Below are positions 9,311-17,887 of a DNA stretch of 64,000 bases, one piece after another. Source of the stretch: Pseudophaeobacter sp. (GTDB taxonomy: Bacteria > Pseudomonadota > Alphaproteobacteria > Rhodobacterales > Rhodobacteraceae); NCBI GenBank assembly GCA_027019165.1, contig JALUXC010000002.1:124001-188000 (forward strand). The letters run 5' to 3'. The translations under genes were made by a program, and so were the position numbers. The notes under the pieces were generated by a model. It worked only from the letters and a program-made list of their open reading frames with translations, was not told the origin of the DNA and did not search any database. Numbering within the stretch: the stretch's first letter is position 1; each line of letters opens with the position of its first letter.

Positions 9311-9632
9311 TCCCTCCAGACAGGGCAGTCCTGTTCCGTCTCTTTCCCTTGCGGAACAAGGGCAGCGGCACTAGGTCAGCCCTGCAACTGTTGTTGCAAA
9401 ACGTGTGGCGGTCTGATCGAGGTCCAATTCGTGTGGCCGCCACACTCCCATGACCCGCTTGCGTAAAGCTGCGAGCCACAGTCAGGTTTCTGCAGCGCGG
9501 CACACATGGCAAACCCTTGCGCTGGTCGCATCTCGCTGAATCTGCCGTTGCTGAAAAAGTAGGCGCTCTTTTCCGACTTGGATTAATTTCTGATCGCATT
9601 TACTTGTAGGGGGACCATTAAGCGCCTGCAAA
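9311..9632. promoter_or_regulatory. Divergent control region between urtA and ureD
   Basis: This 322-base stretch holds no convincing gene. It should contain back-to-back promoters for urea import and urease. It contains an inverted repeat TGCAAC-TGTT-GTTGCA at 9383-9398, which loosely resembles an NtrC-type dyad, and a 9-bp inverted repeat GTGTGGCGG/CCGCCACAC at 9403-9445 with an extra GTGTGG copy at 9431. I found no sigma-54 element with correct spacing. Nitrogen control is expected from family knowledge but not proven here. Confidence 0.55.
9383..9398. promoter_or_regulatory. Inverted repeat, possible nitrogen regulator site
   Basis: TGCAAC and GTTGCA form perfect 6-bp arms around TGTT. 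It lies 73 bases upstream of the urtA start codon. The outline (TGCA...TGCA) recalls NtrC dyads but it is 16 bp rather than 17 and lacks the usual CY/GG bases, so the assignment is tentative. Confidence 0.35.
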
Positions 9633-10553
9633 ATGGTCATTCTCGCCCGCAAGACGCAGTCTCTTAGGCAACTGGTAAGACTCACCTGGTGCCCGTGGGA
9701 GGAAAAGATAACCGAAGCCGCCATCATATCGCAGCATCAAGCGCAGGCTGTTCTGACAAGCCAGCCGCGGGCCATCGGGCGTGCGCGTGTCTCGGTTCAG
9801 CACAAGGACGGCGCGGTTCGACTGAAAGATCTGCACCAGGCGGGTGCCATGAAGCTATTGTTCCCGCAAGGTCGCCCTCACCCTGAGGCTGTGATGGTCA
9901 ATACCGCTGGCGGCATCACTGGTGGTGATCGGTTCAACGTCTCGGCCACAGCACTTGAACGTGGCAAGATCACTGTGACCACCCAGGCAGCCGAGCGCGC
10001 CTATCGGGCCCAGCCGGGCGAGACGGGCCGCATGGAAACACGCCTAGAAGTGGCCAGCGGTGCAGAGCTCAACTGGCTGCCGCAAGAGACCATCCTGTTC
10101 GACGGATGCCGTTTTTCCCGGTCCTTGCGGGTGGATATGGCCATAGATGCAAGATTCCTGATGGTGGAGCCTGTCGTCTTTGGCCGGATGGCCATGCGGG
10201 AGGAACTGCGCAATGCCAACTTCCGCGACCGGGTCGAAATCCACCGTGCGGGTGAGATGATCTATTATGATGGGGTGGATCTTGAGGGCGATATCGCCGC
10301 CACCCTGGACCGCCCCGCCGTGGCCGCAGGCGCGCGCGCCATGGCGGCGCTGGTACTCGCCGCGCCCGATGCCGAAGCCTGGCTCAAACCCATGCGCGAG
10401 ATGCTGCCCCCATCGGGCGGTGTGTCGCTTGTAACGGACGGCCTTTTGGTGCTGCGCCTTCTGGCAGAGGACAGTTTCACCCTGCGCCAAAGCCTTGTTC
10501 CCATTCTTGACCGGCTGACCGAAAACGGCCTGCCGCGCTGCTGGAGACTTTAG
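9633..10553 (+). CDS. ureD: Urease accessory protein UreD
   Basis: UreD (UreH) is part of the UreDFG complex that delivers nickel to apo-urease. The conserved core runs from about residue 45: [66 protein letters not shown] and [17 protein letters not shown]. The annotated ATG gives 306 residues, 25-35 more than usual, and no clear ribosome-binding site lies at normal distance, so the real start may be further in; no better ATG or GTG exists before the core. UreA follows 5 bases downstream. Confidence 0.9.
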   Translation: MVILARKTQSLRQLVRLTWCPWEEKITEAAIISQHQAQAVLTSQPRAIGRARVSVQHKDGAVRLKDLHQAGAMKLLFPQGRPHPEAVMVNTAGGITGGDRFNVSATALERGKITVTTQAAERAYRAQPGETGRMETRLEVASGAELNWLPQETILFDGCRFSRSLRVDMAIDARFLMVEPVVFGRMAMREELRNANFRDRVEIHRAGEMIYYDGVDLEGDIAATLDRPAVAAGARAMAALVLAAPDAEAWLKPMREMLPPSGGVSLVTDGLLVLRLLAEDSFTLRQSLVPILDRLTENGLPRCWRL

Positions 10554-10558
10554 ATCCG

Positions 10559-10861
10559 ATGAACCTGACCCCCCGCGAAAAAGACAAGCTATTGGTCGCC
10601 ATGGCCGCCGAAGTCGCCCGCAAGCGCCTTGCGCGCGGCGTGAAGCTCAATCATCCCGAGGCCATTGCGCTCATTACCGATGCCGTGGTGGAAGGCGCCC
10701 GTGACGGGCGCTCGGTTGCCGAGATGATGGAGGCCGGTGCCGCCGTTGTCTCGCGCGATCAATGCATGGCGGGCGTGCCCGAGATGATTCACGAGGTTCA
10801 GGTAGAGGCGACCTTTCCCGATGGCACCAAGCTGGTGACCGTTCACAACCCCATTCGATAA
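10559..10861 (+). CDS. ureA: Urease subunit gamma UreA
   Basis: A 100-residue protein matching the UreA family end to end: [41 protein letters not shown] and the closing VTVHNPIR. It is a structural subunit of the (ABC)3 urease. It stands second in the operon, 5 bases after ureD. A 57-codon gene separates it from ureB. Confidence 0.96.
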   Translation: MNLTPREKDKLLVAMAAEVARKRLARGVKLNHPEAIALITDAVVEGARDGRSVAEMMEAGAAVVSRDQCMAGVPEMIHEVQVEATFPDGTKLVTVHNPIR

Positions 10862-10881
10862 ATCCGTTGAGGAGATCCCAG

Positions 10882-11055
10882 ATGAAACACCTGCCCGCTC
10901 TCGCATCCGCCATCACGCTCACCGCTGGTCCGGCCCTGGCACACGGTGGGGCACACCTGCATCCGCATGGGGCGGAAAACTGGCTGCCCGTCATCCTGGC
11001 GGCGCTGACCGTCTGCGGCGCTGCGGCGCTGGCCTACCTGCGGTCGCGCAAATGA
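10882..11055 (+). CDS. Small His-rich single-pass membrane protein between ureA and ureB
   Basis: A 57-codon gene with a good ribosome-binding site (TGAGGAG, 6-7 bases before the ATG) and a stop overlapping the ureB start by 4 bases (AATGA), so it is very likely translated. A signal peptide ends in TAGPALA; the mature protein would begin [14 protein letters not shown] (four His in nine residues), followed by one membrane helix ([19 protein letters not shown]) and a basic tail RSRK. The His-rich start recalls the N-terminus of HupE/UreJ nickel permeases, but it is far too short to be one. A nickel-binding or assembly role is inference from position and composition. Confidence 0.75.
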   Translation: MKHLPALASAITLTAGPALAHGGAHLHPHGAENWLPVILAALTVCGAAALAYLRSRK

Positions 11056-11360
11056 TCCCCGGAGAGCTGTTACCCGCACCCGGCGATCTGACGCTGAACG
11101 AGCGCTCCGACGCCATCACATTTATGGTGGCCAATACCGGCGACCGCCCGGTGCAGGTCGGCAGCCACTATCATTTCGCCGAGACCAACCCCGCGCTTGA
11201 CTTCGACCGGGAGGCGGCCCGGGGCCTGCGCCTTGATATCGCTGCAGGGACTGCCGTTCGCTTTGAACCCGGACAGCGCCGCGAGGTGAACCTTGTTCCC
11301 GTGTCCGGCGCGCGCCGCATTTATGGGTTCAACCAGCAGGTCATGGGGGATCTGGACTGA
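11052..11360 (+). CDS. ureB: Urease subunit beta UreB
   Basis: A 102-residue protein with the family opening [17 protein letters not shown], and the conserved [28 protein letters not shown] and [20 protein letters not shown]. It is a structural subunit of urease and overlaps the preceding small gene by 4 bases. The next urease structural gene, ureC, is 550 bases downstream beyond an unrelated gene. Confidence 0.96.
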   Translation: MIPGELLPAPGDLTLNERSDAITFMVANTGDRPVQVGSHYHFAETNPALDFDREAARGLRLDIAAGTAVRFEPGQRREVNLVPVSGARRIYGFNQQVMGDLD

Positions 11361-11470
11361 AATGTCGGATCGGTGCGGACATATGGTGGCTTTGGTTGAC
11401 TTGACCGGCCCAAGCGCGCTGTCTTCGGATGCGGGCCGCTTTGGCCCGGATTTTGAAACAGGATAATGTG

Positions 11471-11857
11471 ATGAAGACCCTTGCCATTTGCGCTGCTGCC
11501 GCACTGTTGCCCGCCACTGTATTTGCGGGATGTGACAATCCGCAGACCACCTATGAAATGCAGGACTGCGCTGCACGGGACTACGCCGCCGCAGATGCAG
11601 AGCTGAATACCGTCTACAAGGCCGCGCGCGACTATATGAAGTGGCTTGATCAAGACGTGCCGGAAAACCTGAAAGGCGCCCCTGATGCCTTGCGAGCGGC
11701 CCAGCGCGCCTGGATCCCCTTTCGCGATGCGGCCTGCGTCGCCGAAGGATTTCAGTTCCGGGGCGGCTCGATGGAATCACTGATCGTACTGGCCTGCAAA
11801 ACCGAACTGACCCGCCAGCGTACCGAACAGCTGCGCTTTCTGGCCGAAAGCCAATAG
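11471..11857 (+). CDS. LprI/DUF1311-family secreted protein inside the urease operon
   Basis: A 128-residue protein with a signal peptide (LAICAAAALLPATVFA, cleaved before GCDNPQ). The mature part has the DUF1311 pattern: CDNPQTTYEMQDCAARDYAAADAELNTVY, a central RAAQRAWIPFRDAACVAE and a final cysteine in LACKTEL, giving four cysteines for two disulphides. Some LprI family members inhibit lysozyme in the periplasm; the role here is unknown. The ATG at 11471 is chosen because the signal peptide starts there; an upstream ATG at 11429 would add 14 residues. No homology to urease proteins. Confidence 0.85.
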   Translation: MKTLAICAAAALLPATVFAGCDNPQTTYEMQDCAARDYAAADAELNTVYKAARDYMKWLDQDVPENLKGAPDALRAAQRAWIPFRDAACVAEGFQFRGGSMESLIVLACKTELTRQRTEQLRFLAESQ

Positions 11858-11911
11858 ACAAATCCGCCGCGCGCCAGCCAAGGGCGCGGCTCCGCACTGA
11901 GGGAGGCCCCG

Positions 11912-13648
11912 ATGCCCGCCAAGATCACCCGCTCCGACTATGCCGCCATGTATGGCCCCACCACAGGGGACAGGCTGCGGCTGGCCGATACCGATCTGAT
12001 CATCGAGGTTGAGCGCGATCTCATCGCCGAGCGCGCAGGTGGAAACGCCCCCCTCTACGGGGAAGAGGTCAAATTTGGCGGCGGCAAGGTGATCCGCGAC
12101 GGTATGGGCCAGTCTCAGGCCACCCGCGCGGCTGGAGCCGTGGATACGGTGATCACCAATGCGCTGATCGTCGATCACTCTGGCATCTACAAGGCGGATG
12201 TGGGCCTCAAGGACGGGCGCATCCACAAGATCGGCAAGGCGGGCAACCCCGACACCCAGCCCGGCGTCGATATCATCGTCGGCCCCGGCACCGAGGCCAT
12301 CGCCGGTGAAGGGCGGATCCTGACGGCGGGCGGTTTTGACAGCCACATCCATTATATCTGTCCCCAGCAGATCGAGGATGCGCTGCATTCGGGCCTTACC
12401 ACCATGCTGGGCGGTGGCACCGGGCCGGCCCATGGGACATTGGCCACCACCTGCACCCCCGGTGCCTGGCACCTTGGCCGTATGATGCAGGCGGCAGATG
12501 CCTTCCCGATGAACCTCGCCTTTGCAGGCAAGGGCAATGCCTCGCTCCCTGCTGCGATTGAAGAGCAGGTACTGGGCGGAGCCTGCGCGCTGAAACTGCA
12601 CGAAGACTGGGGCACCACCCCCGCCGCCATCGACTGCTGCCTTGGGGTGGCCGATGCCATGGACGTGCAGGTGATGATCCACACCGATACCCTGAACGAG
12701 AGCGGCTTTGTCGAACACACCGTCGCCGCCATGAAGGGGCGCACCATCCACGCCTTCCACACCGAGGGCGCGGGTGGTGGCCACGCCCCGGACATCATCA
12801 AGATCTGCGGCGAGGAGCATGTTCTGCCCTCCTCGACCAACCCGACGCGGCCCTTCACGGTCAACACGCTGGAAGAACACCTCGATATGCTGATGGTCTG
12901 TCACCACCTCGACAAATCCATCCCCGAGGATGTCGCCTTTGCCGAAAGCCGCATCCGGCGCGAGACCATCGCCGCCGAGGATATCCTGCACGATATGGGC
13001 GCTTTCTCGATCATCGCCTCCGACAGTCAGGCCATGGGCCGGGTGGGCGAAGTGCTGATCCGCACCTGGCAGACCGCAGACAAGATGAAGAAACAGCGCG
13101 GTCGCCTGGCAGAAGAAACAGGCGAGAATGACAATTTCCGCGTCCGCCGCTATATCGCGAAATACACCATCAATCCGGCCATCGCGCATGGTATCGCGCA
13201 TGAGATCGGCAGCATCGAAGAGGGCAAACGCGCCGATCTGGTGCTGTGGAACCCTGCCTTTTTCGGGGTCAAGCCGGAGATGGTGCTGATGGCGGGCACC
13301 ATCGTGTGTGCGCAGATGGGCGATCCCAATGCCTCGATCCCGACGCCGCAGCCGGTCTATTCGCGTCCCATGTGGGGCGCCTATGGGCGCTCGGTCGAAC
13401 ATTCGGCCGTGACATTCGTCTCGGAGGCGGCACAGGCCGACGGGCTGCGTGGAAAGCTTGGCCTTGCGAAACAGACGGTTGCCGTCAAAGGCACCCGCGG
13501 CATTGGCAAGTCGGATCTGCTGCTCAATAGCGCAACACCGGAGATAGAGGTCAATCCCGAAACCTATGAGGTGCGCGCGGACGGTGAATTGCTGACCTGC
13601 GAGCCCGCCAAAGAGCTGCCCATGGCACAGCGCTACTTTTTATACTGA
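11912..13648 (+). CDS. ureC: Urease subunit alpha UreC (catalytic)
   Basis: A 578-residue catalytic subunit that hydrolyses urea to ammonia and carbamate at a di-nickel centre. All metal ligands are present: His145 and His147 in [14 protein letters not shown], the carbamylated Lys228 in [12 protein letters not shown], His257 in [12 protein letters not shown], His283 in [12 protein letters not shown], and the Asp in [13 protein letters not shown]. The flap cysteine-histidine pair is seen in [20 protein letters not shown]. The start has GGGAGG at correct spacing. The length is slightly above the usual 567-570. Confidence 0.97.
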   Translation: MPAKITRSDYAAMYGPTTGDRLRLADTDLIIEVERDLIAERAGGNAPLYGEEVKFGGGKVIRDGMGQSQATRAAGAVDTVITNALIVDHSGIYKADVGLKDGRIHKIGKAGNPDTQPGVDIIVGPGTEAIAGEGRILTAGGFDSHIHYICPQQIEDALHSGLTTMLGGGTGPAHGTLATTCTPGAWHLGRMMQAADAFPMNLAFAGKGNASLPAAIEEQVLGGACALKLHEDWGTTPAAIDCCLGVADAMDVQVMIHTDTLNESGFVEHTVAAMKGRTIHAFHTEGAGGGHAPDIIKICGEEHVLPSSTNPTRPFTVNTLEEHLDMLMVCHHLDKSIPEDVAFAESRIRRETIAAEDILHDMGAFSIIASDSQAMGRVGEVLIRTWQTADKMKKQRGRLAEETGENDNFRVRRYIAKYTINPAIAHGIAHEIGSIEEGKRADLVLWNPAFFGVKPEMVLMAGTIVCAQMGDPNASIPTPQPVYSRPMWGAYGRSVEHSAVTFVSEAAQADGLRGKLGLAKQTVAVKGTRGIGKSDLLLNSATPEIEVNPETYEVRADGELLTCEPAKELPMAQRYFLY

Positions 13649-13790
13649 GGAGTGCAAAAAATGAGCGTTTTCATAACGTTGCACCAGGCGCATGGCAGGC
13701 ATTCCATCTGCGGCCTAGCTAGGTCAGGATTGATGTCCTATCTTCAACGCCAATGGGAGGAGTTCACAACTGAACAAGGAGTGACCTCCA

Positions 13791-14030
13791 ATGGCATATA
13801 CGACACATCACACTGCACCGGCTGCTCCGGCCAGTGCGCTCTCTGCTCTGAAAATCCTGGCGAAGCCCTTCGTTGCCCTCGGCAATGGGCTGGTGGCAAT
13901 CGGCGAAGCAAACGACCGCAGCCGAAAAGTGCAAACCCTGATGGCCATGAGCGACGCCGAACTGGCAGAACGCGGCATCAAGCGCGACCAGATCGTGCAG
14001 CACGTCTTCTCGGACGTTTACTACCTCTGA
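13791..14030 (+). CDS. DUF1127-type small protein between ureC and ureE
   Basis: A 79-residue protein. The C-terminal half has the DUF1127/YjiS-like pattern with a helix rich in charged residues and LMAMSDAELAERGIKRDQIVQHVF. The N-terminal part is Ala/His-rich. The start at 13791 has AAGGAG about 12 bases upstream. Small Arg- and Lys-rich DUF1127 proteins of alphaproteobacteria have been linked to RNA turnover and phosphate or stress responses; no urease role is known. It has its own 140-base upstream gap after ureC, so it may have its own promoter. Confidence 0.75.
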   Translation: MAYTTHHTAPAAPASALSALKILAKPFVALGNGLVAIGEANDRSRKVQTLMAMSDAELAERGIKRDQIVQHVFSDVYYL

Positions 14031-14073
14031 ACTGCGCCAAGGCAGCGCAGACATCGCTGCGCGGGGGGCTGTC

Positions 14074-14610
14074 ATGACCGCCCCCACGCATCTGCACACG
14101 ATGGTCGCCCGCCAGTACCACGGGCACGCCCATGATCCACAGCCCAAAGATCAAGTGGTTCTGGACTACGATGCGCGTTTCTTGCGCCGCAAAGTGCTCA
14201 CCACCGAAAGCGGCGCGCGTCTGCTGGTGGATCTGCCACAAACAACCTCTTTGGACCATGGCGGCGTTTTGCTGCTTGAAGGGGGTGGCGAGATTGCAGT
14301 TGTTGCCGCTGCAGAAGAATTGCTTGAGATCACAGCAGGCAAGACGGGCGATCTGGTGCGCCTGGCCTGGCACATCGGCAATCGCCACACACCCTGCCAA
14401 ATCACGCCAGAGCGGCTGCTGATTCAGCGAGATCACGTGATCCGCGCGATGCTGGGGCAGCTTGGCGCGACAGTGACGGAAGTGATCGAACCCTTTACGC
14501 CCGAGGGCGGCGCCTATGGCCACGGGCGCACCCACTCTCACGACCACGGCCATACCCACAGTCACGGACACAGTCATGACCGTGAAGCGGGGCACTCTCA
14601 TGAGCATTGA
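14074..14610 (+). CDS. ureE: Urease accessory metallochaperone UreE
   Basis: A 178-residue nickel chaperone. The N-terminal domain (LDYDARFLRRKVLTTESGARLLVDLPQ) and central domain (LAWHIGNRHTPCQI, then RDHVIRAMLGQLGATV) fit UreE, and the C-terminal roughly 30 residues form a His-rich tail with at least twelve histidines, as in nickel-storing UreE proteins. The stop overlaps the ureF start by 11 bases. It hands nickel to UreG. Confidence 0.95.
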   Translation: MTAPTHLHTMVARQYHGHAHDPQPKDQVVLDYDARFLRRKVLTTESGARLLVDLPQTTSLDHGGVLLLEGGGEIAVVAAAEELLEITAGKTGDLVRLAWHIGNRHTPCQITPERLLIQRDHVIRAMLGQLGATVTEVIEPFTPEGGAYGHGRTHSHDHGHTHSHGHSHDREAGHSHEH

Positions 14611-15247
14611 GCCCGGCGCAGTCCTGTTGATGCAATGGCTTTCTCCGGCCTACCCGGTCGGCGCCTTCGCCTATTCTCATGGGCTGGAGACCGCCTGCAC
14701 AGCGGGCCAGATTTCCGACGCGGAAACGCTGGCGGATTGGCTGGGGGATCTGTTGCTATACGGCAGCGGACGCAGTGATCCGATCATCCTTGCCGCCGCC
14801 TATCAAGCGCCGGATGATGCGGCCCTGGCTCAGGTGGATGCGCGCGCGCGGGCTTTTGCCCCGTCTCGCGAACGACTGGCCGAAACCGTGAATCAAGGCG
14901 CGGCCTTCTGCCAGACAACTGGCGGGATCTGGGGGGATGAGCTACCGGATCTCACGTATCCTGTCGCCGTGGGGCGGGCGGCGCGGCTTCATGGGCTGTC
15001 TTTGGACCTGACCTTGCAAATGTACGTGCATGCTTCCGTGTCGAACCTGGTCGCCGCCGCGCAGCGTCTGGCGCCCGTGGGTCAGCTTGAGGGGCAGCGG
15101 GTGCTGACCAACCTCGCGCCCCTGATCCGGGATGCGGCGCAGAACGCACTGGAAACGGACCTTTCAGCGCTGTCTGGAGTGAGTTTTGTAGCTGACATCG
15201 CATCGATGCATCATGAAACCCAGTATTCGAGGATTTTTCGCTCATGA
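14600..15247 (+). CDS. ureF: Urease accessory protein UreF
   Basis: A 215-residue all-helical protein that sits between UreD and UreG in the activation complex. Conserved segments are [34 protein letters not shown] and the C-terminal [11 protein letters not shown]. The ATG at 14600, inside the ureE tail, matches the family start; an upstream ATG at 14516 would add 28 residues that are simply the out-of-frame UreE His tail. It overlaps ureG by 4 bases. Confidence 0.94.
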   Translation: MSIEPGAVLLMQWLSPAYPVGAFAYSHGLETACTAGQISDAETLADWLGDLLLYGSGRSDPIILAAAYQAPDDAALAQVDARARAFAPSRERLAETVNQGAAFCQTTGGIWGDELPDLTYPVAVGRAARLHGLSLDLTLQMYVHASVSNLVAAAQRLAPVGQLEGQRVLTNLAPLIRDAAQNALETDLSALSGVSFVADIASMHHETQYSRIFRS

Positions 15248-15885
15248 GCAGTTTCAACGGACCCCTGCGCGTTGGCATCGGCGGGCCGGTCGGCGCTGGG
15301 AAGACCACGCTGACGGCACAGCTGGCGCGGGCGCTGTCGCCGCATCATTCAATCGGCGTGATCACAAATGACATCTACACCCAGGAAGATGCCGAAGCGC
15401 TGATGCGCATGCAGGTGCTGCCACAGGACCGTGTGATTGGTGTGGAAACCGGTGGCTGCCCGCACACGGCGATCCGCGAGGATGCCTCGATCAACCTGGC
15501 CGCCGTGGCCGAGATGCAGACCCGTCATGCGGACCTGGAAATCGTGTTGATCGAAAGCGGCGGGGACAATCTGTCTGCCACCTTCAGCCCGGAACTGGCC
15601 GATGTGACGCTTTATGTGATCGATGTGGCGGCAGGCGAGGAAATCCCGCGCAAGGGCGGCCCAGCGATCACCCGGTCGGATCTCTTGATCATCAACAAAA
15701 CAGACCTCGCGCCGCATGTCGGCGCCTCGCTTGAGGTTATGGAGCGGGATGCAGGCCGCATGCGGGGTGCTCTCCCTTTTGTCTTCACCAGCCTGCGTCA
15801 CGGCAAGGGGGTTTCGGATGTCGTTACCCACCTGTGCGGCATAGGCGGCGTCGCCTCACCGCTTTTTCTTGAAGAAACCGGTTGA
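15244..15885 (+). CDS. ureG: Urease accessory GTPase UreG
   Basis: A 213-residue SIMIBI-class GTPase that drives nickel insertion into urease. Motifs: P-loop [13 protein letters not shown], the metal-binding Cys-Pro-His in [36 protein letters not shown], and the base-specificity motif [12 protein letters not shown]. It is the last urease gene; the next gene is 349 bases away. Confidence 0.97.
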   Translation: MSSFNGPLRVGIGGPVGAGKTTLTAQLARALSPHHSIGVITNDIYTQEDAEALMRMQVLPQDRVIGVETGGCPHTAIREDASINLAAVAEMQTRHADLEIVLIESGGDNLSATFSPELADVTLYVIDVAAGEEIPRKGGPAITRSDLLIINKTDLAPHVGASLEVMERDAGRMRGALPFVFTSLRHGKGVSDVVTHLCGIGGVASPLFLEETG

Positions 15886-15905
15886 GGATGGGGCCGCAGG
15901 CGAAA

Positions 15906-15984
15906 GCTCCCGCGCCTTCCATCGCCTTTGAAAAGGCGCTTTCAGTCTTGGGCCCGGCGCCGCGCTATGCGCGGCGCCGGGCCC
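15906..15984. repeat. GC-rich palindromic repeat, copy 1
   Basis: The unit opens with GCTCCCGCGCC, holds a small internal hairpin (CGCCTTTGAAAAGGCG), and ends in a perfect 16-bp hairpin: GGGCCCGGCGCCGCGC at 15950-15965, loop TAT, and the exact complement at 15969-15984. Related units lie at 38889-38960 and, inverted, at 62562-62647. No T-run follows, so it is not a normal intrinsic terminator, although it may act as one or protect the ureG mRNA end. Confidence 0.75.
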
Positions 15985-16003
15985 AACTGCGAGGAGGTAT
16001 TCC

Positions 16004-16090
16004 ATGAATACCCCGCAACAGGCGGGAGCCTTTGCTGCACCAGTCCCCCCTCAGAGGTTCAACGCAATTGACGCAGGTACGGCGGGTTGA
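16004..16090 (+). CDS. Possible 28-residue peptide between ureG and pgi
   Basis: An ATG at 16004 is preceded by a near-perfect ribosome-binding site GAGGAGGT at optimal spacing, and the frame runs 28 codons to TGA at 16088. The peptide (opening MNTPQQAGAFAAP) has no recognisable feature. The strong site is the only support. It lies directly after the GC palindrome and before the pgi promoter region. Confidence 0.3.
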   Translation: MNTPQQAGAFAAPVPPQRFNAIDAGTAG

Positions 16091-16120
16091 GATAACTCTG
16101 GCGAAACCCTTTACTGCCTA

Positions 16121-16162
16121 TTGTGCGCTGACCAATTTGCCACTAAAAGCGTTAGCGCTAAC
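16121..16162 (+). promoter_or_regulatory. Putative pgi-zwf-edd-eda promoter with LacI-type operator
   Basis: A perfect 12-bp CG-centred palindrome GTTAGCGCTAAC lies at 16151-16162, 72 bases before the pgi start. CG-centred palindromes of this form are typical of LacI-family repressors of sugar pathways. A candidate promoter TTGTGC (16121) - 17 bases - TAAAAG (16144) ends right before it, which would place the operator at the transcription start. A second candidate is TTGAGA (16088) - 17 - TTTACT (16111). No LacI-family gene is present in the window. Confidence 0.5.
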
Positions 16163-16234
16163 TTTTGAGCGCTCGATCTGTCGTCCCAAGCGGCCTCGAT
16201 CTAGCCTCAAACGATTTGCAAGGATCATTTTGGA

Positions 16235-17851
16235 ATGAGCGACATCTGGGAACACCTGGCCAAACAGAGGGCGGCAACCGCTGAAATCCCTCTCGTGACC
16301 CTGTTTGAGCCCCCGGACAGGTTTGAACGTTTTTCAGCCAGCAGCGATGGACTGCTTCTGGATTATTCAAAAACGGCGCTTGACGATACCAGCCTTGCTC
16401 TTCTCATCAAACTGGCCGAAGGCGCCGGGTTGCAGCCGCATATCGATGCGATGTTTGCAGGGGCGCGGATCAATTCGACGGAAGATCGCGCCGTTCTGCA
16501 CACCGCCTTGCGCGCGCCTGCCGATCGCAAGATTCTGGTAGACGGAACCGATGCTGTGGCTTCCGTTCAGGAAACCCTGCGCCGGATGGAAGATTTTGCC
16601 GAAGCCTTGCGCAACGGCAGGTTCCGAACCGCAAGTGGCCAACCCTTTACCGACATAGTCAATATCGGCATCGGTGGCTCGGACCTGGGGCCGGTGATGG
16701 CAACACTTGCCCTTGCCCCCTATCACGACGGACCACGCTGCCATTTCGTCTCCAACGTGGATGGAGCCCATATCGCCGACACGTTGAAAGGGCTCGACCC
16801 CGAAACCACGCTTGTGATCATCGCCTCCAAGACCTTCACCACAACCGAGACAATGACCAACGCAGAAACCGCGCTGAATTGGCTGCGCGCGGCTTTGGGA
16901 GAGAAGGCCAACGGGCACCTGGCGGCTGTGTCTTCGGCATTGGAAAAGACCAGCGCCCTCGGCATCCCGCCAGAGCGTGTCTTTGGCTTCGCCGATTGGG
17001 TCGGCGGGCGTTATTCCATGTGGGGACCGGTTGGTCTTCCGATCCTGATCGCAGTCGGACCAGAGAACTTCCGTGCCCTCCTGAGCGGGGCAGCGGCCAT
17101 GGACGACCACTTCCGCACTGCGCCCTTTTCGCAGAACCTGCCGGTCCTCTTGGGGTTGGTCGGGATCTGGCACAACAATATCTGTGGTTACGAAAGCCGA
17201 GCCGTGTTGCCCTACGAGCAGCGCCTGTCTAGGCTGCCTGCCTACCTTCAACAGCTCGATATGGAAAGCAACGGCAAAGGCGTGATGCTGGATGGCACCG
17301 CTCTTGAGCACGGCTCTGGCCCCATCGTCTGGGGCGAGCCGGGCACCAATGGCCAGCACGCCTTTTACCAGTTATTGCATCAGGGCACCCGTGTGGTGCC
17401 TGCCGAATTCCTGGTCGGCGCACAAGGCCATGAACCCGAACTGGCGCATCAGCACCGCATGCTGGTGGCCAATTGCCTGGCCCAGTCTGAGGCGCTGATG
17501 CTTGGACGAAGCGCGGATGAGGCCCGCGCCATCGCCGCCAAACGCGGATTTGAGGGCGCGGATCTGGACCGCATGACAGCGCATCTGACATTTCCGGGCA
17601 ACCGCCCCTCTGTCACCATCGCCTATGACAAGCTGACCCCTTTCGTGCTGGGCCAGATCATTGCGCTATATGAACACCGCGTGTTCACCGAAGGGGTTAT
17701 ATGGGGCATCAACTCCTTCGACCAATGGGGGGTGGAACTGGGCAAGGAGTTGGCGCTCAGTCTGCTGCCAATGGTCGAGGGCGCCAACAGCGATGGCAAG
17801 GACGGCTCGACCCGCGGCCTGTTGTCCAAACTTGTGCGCACAGCGGGCTAA
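16235..17851 (+). CDS. pgi: Glucose-6-phosphate isomerase
   Basis: A 538-residue cytoplasmic enzyme interconverting glucose-6-phosphate and fructose-6-phosphate. Signatures: [28 protein letters not shown] (phosphate binding), [19 protein letters not shown] (the DxxGGRxS signature) and [14 protein letters not shown] near the C-terminus, with the catalytic Glu in [13 protein letters not shown]. The start has AAGGA 9 bases upstream. First gene of a four-gene set with zwf, edd and eda, so it returns fructose-6-phosphate from gluconeogenesis into the Entner-Doudoroff route. Confidence 0.96.
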   Translation: MSDIWEHLAKQRAATAEIPLVTLFEPPDRFERFSASSDGLLLDYSKTALDDTSLALLIKLAEGAGLQPHIDAMFAGARINSTEDRAVLHTALRAPADRKILVDGTDAVASVQETLRRMEDFAEALRNGRFRTASGQPFTDIVNIGIGGSDLGPVMATLALAPYHDGPRCHFVSNVDGAHIADTLKGLDPETTLVIIASKTFTTTETMTNAETALNWLRAALGEKANGHLAAVSSALEKTSALGIPPERVFGFADWVGGRYSMWGPVGLPILIAVGPENFRALLSGAAAMDDHFRTAPFSQNLPVLLGLVGIWHNNICGYESRAVLPYEQRLSRLPAYLQQLDMESNGKGVMLDGTALEHGSGPIVWGEPGTNGQHAFYQLLHQGTRVVPAEFLVGAQGHEPELAHQHRMLVANCLAQSEALMLGRSADEARAIAAKRGFEGADLDRMTAHLTFPGNRPSVTIAYDKLTPFVLGQIIALYEHRVFTEGVIWGINSFDQWGVELGKELALSLLPMVEGANSDGKDGSTRGLLSKLVRTAG

Positions 17852-17887
17852 CACCGCAGCGCGTCTTATCGAGGATCTGAAAGACAC

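Noticed and set aside
9507-9520. Sigma-54-like TGGCAAACCCTTGC upstream of ureD
   Set aside because: The distance between GG and GC is 9 bases instead of the strict 10, so it should not work as a -24/-12 promoter.
11777-13402. 541-codon open frame antisense to ureC
   Set aside because: It mirrors the conserved ureC codons, has no family resemblance and is a GC-rich shadow frame.
13711-13720. CCTAGCTAGG palindrome upstream of the DUF1127 gene
   Set aside because: A 10-bp dyad of this kind is expected by chance in a region of this size and has no further support.
13652-14077. 141-codon frame overlapping the DUF1127 gene
   Set aside because: The overlapping DUF1127 frame has a recognisable domain and ribosome-binding site; this one looks like its shadow.
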